The position numbers and the translations under genes were made by a program. The notes under the pieces are model-generated. The model searched no databases. It was not told where the DNA came from and saw only the letters and a list, made by a program, of their open reading frames with translations. Positions 7,263 through 9,345 of a stretch of 9,345 bases of DNA are shown here, one piece after another (position 1 is the stretch's first letter; the number at the start of each line of letters is the position of its first letter). The stretch lies in contig JAQCDI010000076.1 in assembly GCA_027620595.1 (NCBI GenBank), forward strand, positions 1 through 9,345, written 5' to 3'. Origin of the DNA: Bacteroidota bacterium. GTDB lineage: Bacteria; Bacteroidota; Rhodothermia; Rhodothermales; UBA10348.

Positions 7263-7290
7263 GGGGCCGACGCACTTGTGCGCCGGCCCC
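7263..7290. repeat. Compact GC-rich hairpin, possible terminator
   Basis: GGGGCCGACGCAC (7263-7275) faces GTGCGCCGGCCCC (7278-7290) with a tiny loop. The arms match except at one position, which is an A-C mismatch in plus-strand RNA but a G-U pair in minus-strand RNA. What follows on the plus strand is TCGGGGTTTATGG, a poor U-tract. It could help end transcription from the envelope gene 200 bases upstream, or from the minus strand. Only the inverted repeat is certain. Confidence 0.45.
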
Positions 7291-7320
7291 TCGGGGTTTA
7301 TGGAGGGGCTGATTCCAGGC

Positions 7321-7349
7321 GTGGCAGAGAAGCCCGGCCGCCCTATCTT
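7321..7349 (+). promoter_or_regulatory. Possible promoter of the oxidoreductase gene
   Basis: GTGGCA (7321-7326) and TATCTT (7344-7349) resemble sigma-70 -35 and -10 boxes (four of six bases each) with a 17-base spacer, placing a start of transcription about 25 bases before the ATG at 7382. The -10 is flanked by two copies of CCGGCCGCC (7334-7342 and 7350-7358). In Bacteroidota-type bacteria the promoter consensus differs, so this is a weak call. Confidence 0.3.
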
Positions 7350-7381
7350 CCGGCCGCCAACCAACGCATCCCATTGCACCC

Positions 7382-8638
7382 ATGTCCTCGAAAAAACGAC
7401 TCGGCGTCGGCTTCGTCGGAAGCGGCTTCATTACCAAGTTCCACATCCTGTCCTGGCAGGCCGTCCGGGATGCCGATGTGCTCGGGGTCTGGTCTCCCAA
7501 CACGTCCAATGCAGAGGAAGCCGCGGCGTACGCGCGCTCCCTGCGGGTGGGTGAAGCCAAGGCCTATGGATCCATTACCGAGATGATTGCCGATCCGGCC
7601 ATCGACTGTCTCTGGATCTGCGGACCCAACCACCGACGGGTCGAGAACATGGAAGAAATCGTGGAAGCCCTCAAGCGGGGCGTCGGCGAGCTGGTGGGCA
7701 TTGCCTGCGAGAAGCCCTTGGCCCGCAACGTGGCCGAGGCGCGCAAGGTGATGGAGCTGATCGGAAAGACGGATCTGCTGCACGGGTACCTGGAGGATCA
7801 GCTTTTTTCCCCCGCCCTGGTGAGAGGGCGCGAGATTGCCTGGAAGCGCGGAGCGGCGCTCAGCGGTCGGCCCTACCTGGCGCGCGCCGCGGAGGAGCAT
7901 TCCGGTCCCCACGCTCCCTGGTTCTGGAACGGAGAGCAGCAGGGAGGAGGCGTGCTCAACGATATGATGTGTCACAGCGTGGAGGTGGCTCGCTTCCTGC
8001 TCACCCGTCCGGGTGCGCCGCGCAGCTCCCTGACTCCCGTGGCCGTTTCCTGCCAGATTGCATCCCTGAAGTGGAGCCGACCCGAATATGCAGCGCTCCT
8101 GCGCGAGCGTTTCGGTTCGGGGGTCGATTACATCCGCAAGCCGTCGGAAGATTTCGCCCGAGCAACGATCGAGTACGTGGACGAGCAGGGTCACCCCCTG
8201 ATTGCCGAGGTGACCACCAGCTGGAGCTATGTTGGACCGGGCCTGCGGCTCTCCTCCGAGCTCCTGGGTCCCGAGTATTCCCTCCGTCTGAACTCCCTCG
8301 AGGCCGGGGGTACGGTGTTCCTGAGCCGGAATGTAACGGGCGGCGCCGGGGAGGACCTGGTCGAAAAACAGAACGCGGAATCCGGAGACATGCCGTTCGT
8401 GGGCAACGAAGCCGCCGAGTATGGCTACGAGGACGAGAACCGCTACATGATCCGCTGTTTCCTGGATGGCGTGCAGCCCGCAGAGAACTTCCACGACGGA
8501 CTGGAAGTCACGGAGTTGCTGATGACGGCATACATGAGCGCCGAACAAGGGCGGCGCATCCTCTGGAAACCGGACAACCTGGATACCTACGTTCCGGCTG
8601 TGGCGCAGGGCACCTGGAATCCCAAGACAGGCCTCTGA
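7382..8638 (+). CDS. Gfo/Idh/MocA-family NAD(P)-dependent oxidoreductase
   Basis: This 418-residue protein is a cytoplasmic dehydrogenase of the Gfo/Idh/MocA family, which oxidises or reduces sugars, inositols and related polyols with NAD(P). The Rossmann nucleotide-binding loop is at the start (GVGFVGSGFITKFH, 8-21). The family's EKP motif is at 110-112 (ACEKPLA), with the lysine expected to be catalytic. The C-terminal substrate domain contains GGGVLNDMMCHSVEVARFLL (188-207), where Asp194 and His198 match the usual D-x-x-x-H catalytic pair. There is no signal peptide or Tat motif, unlike many secreted members. At 418 residues it is longer than the common 330-390; the extra length lies in the C-terminal half (WSRPEYAALL, DYIRKPSEDFARATIEY, GEDLVEKQNAESG). 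The substrate cannot be told from sequence. The ATG directly precedes the Rossmann strand, and no clear Shine-Dalgarno sequence is present. The next gene starts 66 bases downstream on the same strand. Confidence 0.93.
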   Translation: MSSKKRLGVGFVGSGFITKFHILSWQAVRDADVLGVWSPNTSNAEEAAAYARSLRVGEAKAYGSITEMIADPAIDCLWICGPNHRRVENMEEIVEALKRGVGELVGIACEKPLARNVAEARKVMELIGKTDLLHGYLEDQLFSPALVRGREIAWKRGAALSGRPYLARAAEEHSGPHAPWFWNGEQQGGGVLNDMMCHSVEVARFLLTRPGAPRSSLTPVAVSCQIASLKWSRPEYAALLRERFGSGVDYIRKPSEDFARATIEYVDEQGHPLIAEVTTSWSYVGPGLRLSSELLGPEYSLRLNSLEAGGTVFLSRNVTGGAGEDLVEKQNAESGDMPFVGNEAAEYGYEDENRYMIRCFLDGVQPAENFHDGLEVTELLMTAYMSAEQGRRILWKPDNLDTYVPAVAQGTWNPKTGL

Positions 8639-8669
8639 TACTTCCCGCGAGGGCTGGATTCGTCGTATG

Positions 8670-8681
8670 TTGGGGCCCCAA
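8670..8681. promoter_or_regulatory. Perfect 12-base palindrome between the oxidoreductase and propeller genes
   Basis: TTGGGGCCCCAA is a perfect palindrome in the 66-base gap, ending 23 bases before the ATG at 8705. It overlaps a weak -10-like TATGTT (8666-8671), which has a poor -35 match (TTCCCG, 8643-8648) at a 17-base spacing. It could be an operator for a dimeric regulator, but a 12-base palindrome rich in G and C can occur by chance. Confidence 0.25.
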
Positions 8682-8704
8682 GTCACCCAACAGCCCCGGA
8701 AGCC

Positions 8705-9345
8705 ATGCTCCGTTTCCTGACCCTGCTTTTTGTCCTCTTCCTGACGTTCGACGTGTCCGCGCAGCAGCTGGACATGGCGCTCTTCGACGCCATGAAACCG
8801 CGCAGCATCGGTCCGGCCGGCATGAGCGGTCGGGTCACGGCCATCGACGCCGTACACGCCGACCCGAGCGTGATCTATGTGGGCACGGCCTCGGGCGGTT
8901 TATGGAAATCTACTTCCGGGGGCATCGATTGGACCCCCATTTTCGATGATCAGCCCACCCACTCCATCGGTGCGGTGGCCATCTACCAGAAGACGCCCGA
9001 CGTGGTCTGGGTCGGCGCCGGGGAAGGCAATCCGCGCAACAGCCAGTCCGCCGGGAACGGTGTCTACCGTTCGGTAGACGGCGGCGTTTCCTGGTCCCAC
9101 CTGGGTCTCAAGGACTCCCGCAACATCCACCGGATCATCGTGCATCCGGACAACCCCGATGTGGCCCTGGTCGGTGTGCAGGGCCCGGCCTGGGGCCAGA
9201 CGGAGGAACGGGGTGTCTTCCGCACCACCGACGGTGGCAAGACCTTCGAGAAGGTCCTCTATGTCAACGAAAAGACGGGTATCGGAGACATGGTGGCCGA
9301 CCCTTCCAACCCCAACCATATCCTGGCAGCCATGTGGGAATTCCG
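8705..9345 (+). CDS. Secreted Asp-box (BNR/sortilin VPS10-like) beta-propeller protein, 5' part only
   Basis: The first 213 codons are present and the gene runs off the window's right edge. The product starts with a signal peptide (hydrophobic 4-15, likely cleavage after VSA at 19), so it is exported. Three Asp-box motifs (S/T-x-D/G-G-G-x-x-W/F) are visible: STSGGIDW (69-76), SVDGGVSW (123-130) and TTDGGKTF (174-181), each closing a propeller blade and spaced 51-54 residues apart. Typical companions are the opening RSIGPAGMSGRVTAID (33-48), YVGTASGGLWKS (58-69) and VWVGAGEGNPRNSQSAGNGVYRS (101-123). These match the large proteins annotated as 'VPS10/sortilin-like' or 'glycosyl hydrolase, BNR repeat' in Rhodothermota, Bacteroidota and Gemmatimonadota, usually about 1,000 residues. 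A true glycosidase activity is unproven for most of them. The ATG at 8705 has GGAAG only two bases before it. Confidence 0.9.
   Translation, partial: MLRFLTLLFVLFLTFDVSAQQLDMALFDAMKPRSIGPAGMSGRVTAIDAVHADPSVIYVGTASGGLWKSTSGGIDWTPIFDDQPTHSIGAVAIYQKTPDVVWVGAGEGNPRNSQSAGNGVYRSVDGGVSWSHLGLKDSRNIHRIIVHPDNPDVALVGVQGPAWGQTEERGVFRTTDGGKTFEKVLYVNEKTGIGDMVADPSNPNHILAAMWEF

Larger units (their letters stand above)
7060..7381. other. Gene-free stretch rich in inverted repeats
   Basis: These 322 bases lie between the envelope protein gene and the oxidoreductase gene, both on the plus strand. Reading frames through it are short and look unlike protein. It contains, in order, small stems near 7101-7127, the 72-base inverted repeat at 7128-7199, a weak GGCGG/CCGCC stem (7222-7240), the hairpin at 7263-7290, and a possible promoter with flanking CGGCCG palindromes at 7321-7358. 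The hairpins may end the envelope gene transcript, but none has a convincing U-tract. Confidence 0.6.

Noticed and set aside
6178..8857. Long minus-strand open frames (460 and 504 codons) over the plus-strand genes
   Set aside because: They cross gene boundaries and intergenic hairpins and are antisense to clearly recognised protein families.

Overview
The window looks like chromosomal DNA of a GC-rich (about 60% by eye) Gram-negative bacterium. Three secreted or cell-envelope proteins have clear N-terminal signal peptides. There is a periplasmic lytic transglycosylase with LysM domains, a probable outer-membrane beta-barrel, and the start of a secreted Asp-box/sortilin-like propeller protein. 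Most genes lack a strong Shine-Dalgarno sequence. This combination fits the Rhodothermota/Bacteroidota side of the tree (a Rhodothermales-like organism is my best guess), but that is inference from gene style and not a database match. I see no IS, phage, CRISPR, tRNA or rRNA sequence.

Layout: the left 5.4 kb is on the minus strand. In transcription order it holds an unrecognised 452-residue protein (5399-4041), the carboxyltransferase (beta) subunit of a propionyl-CoA-type carboxylase (3988-2435), and a MltD-like lytic transglycosylase with four LysM repeats (2236-56). The first two are separated by about 50 bases and are probably co-transcribed. The third lies about 200 bases further on, with no obvious terminator between. 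The right 3.9 kb is on the plus strand. It holds a secreted protein with a cysteine-containing N-terminal domain and a C-terminal barrel-like part (5764-7059), a Gfo/Idh/MocA-family NAD(P)-dependent oxidoreductase (7382-8638), and the first 213 codons of a secreted Asp-box propeller protein (8705 to the window end).

The two gene-free stretches hold most of the unexplained structure. The 364-base divergent region (5400-5763) ends in a near-ideal 15-bp intrinsic-terminator-like hairpin. It sits only 29 bases before the start codon of the barrel protein, so it suggests either an attenuated leader or the 3' end of a small RNA. The 322-base stretch 7060-7381 holds a perfect 16-bp inverted repeat spanning 72 bases, a second strong hairpin, and a pair of CGGCCG palindromes around a possible -10 box. 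The genes themselves are mostly housekeeping or envelope functions of different kinds, and I see no single pathway joining them. The best candidates for something undescribed are the 452-residue protein, the 431-residue envelope protein and the RNA-like hairpins, not a complete new defence or metabolic system.
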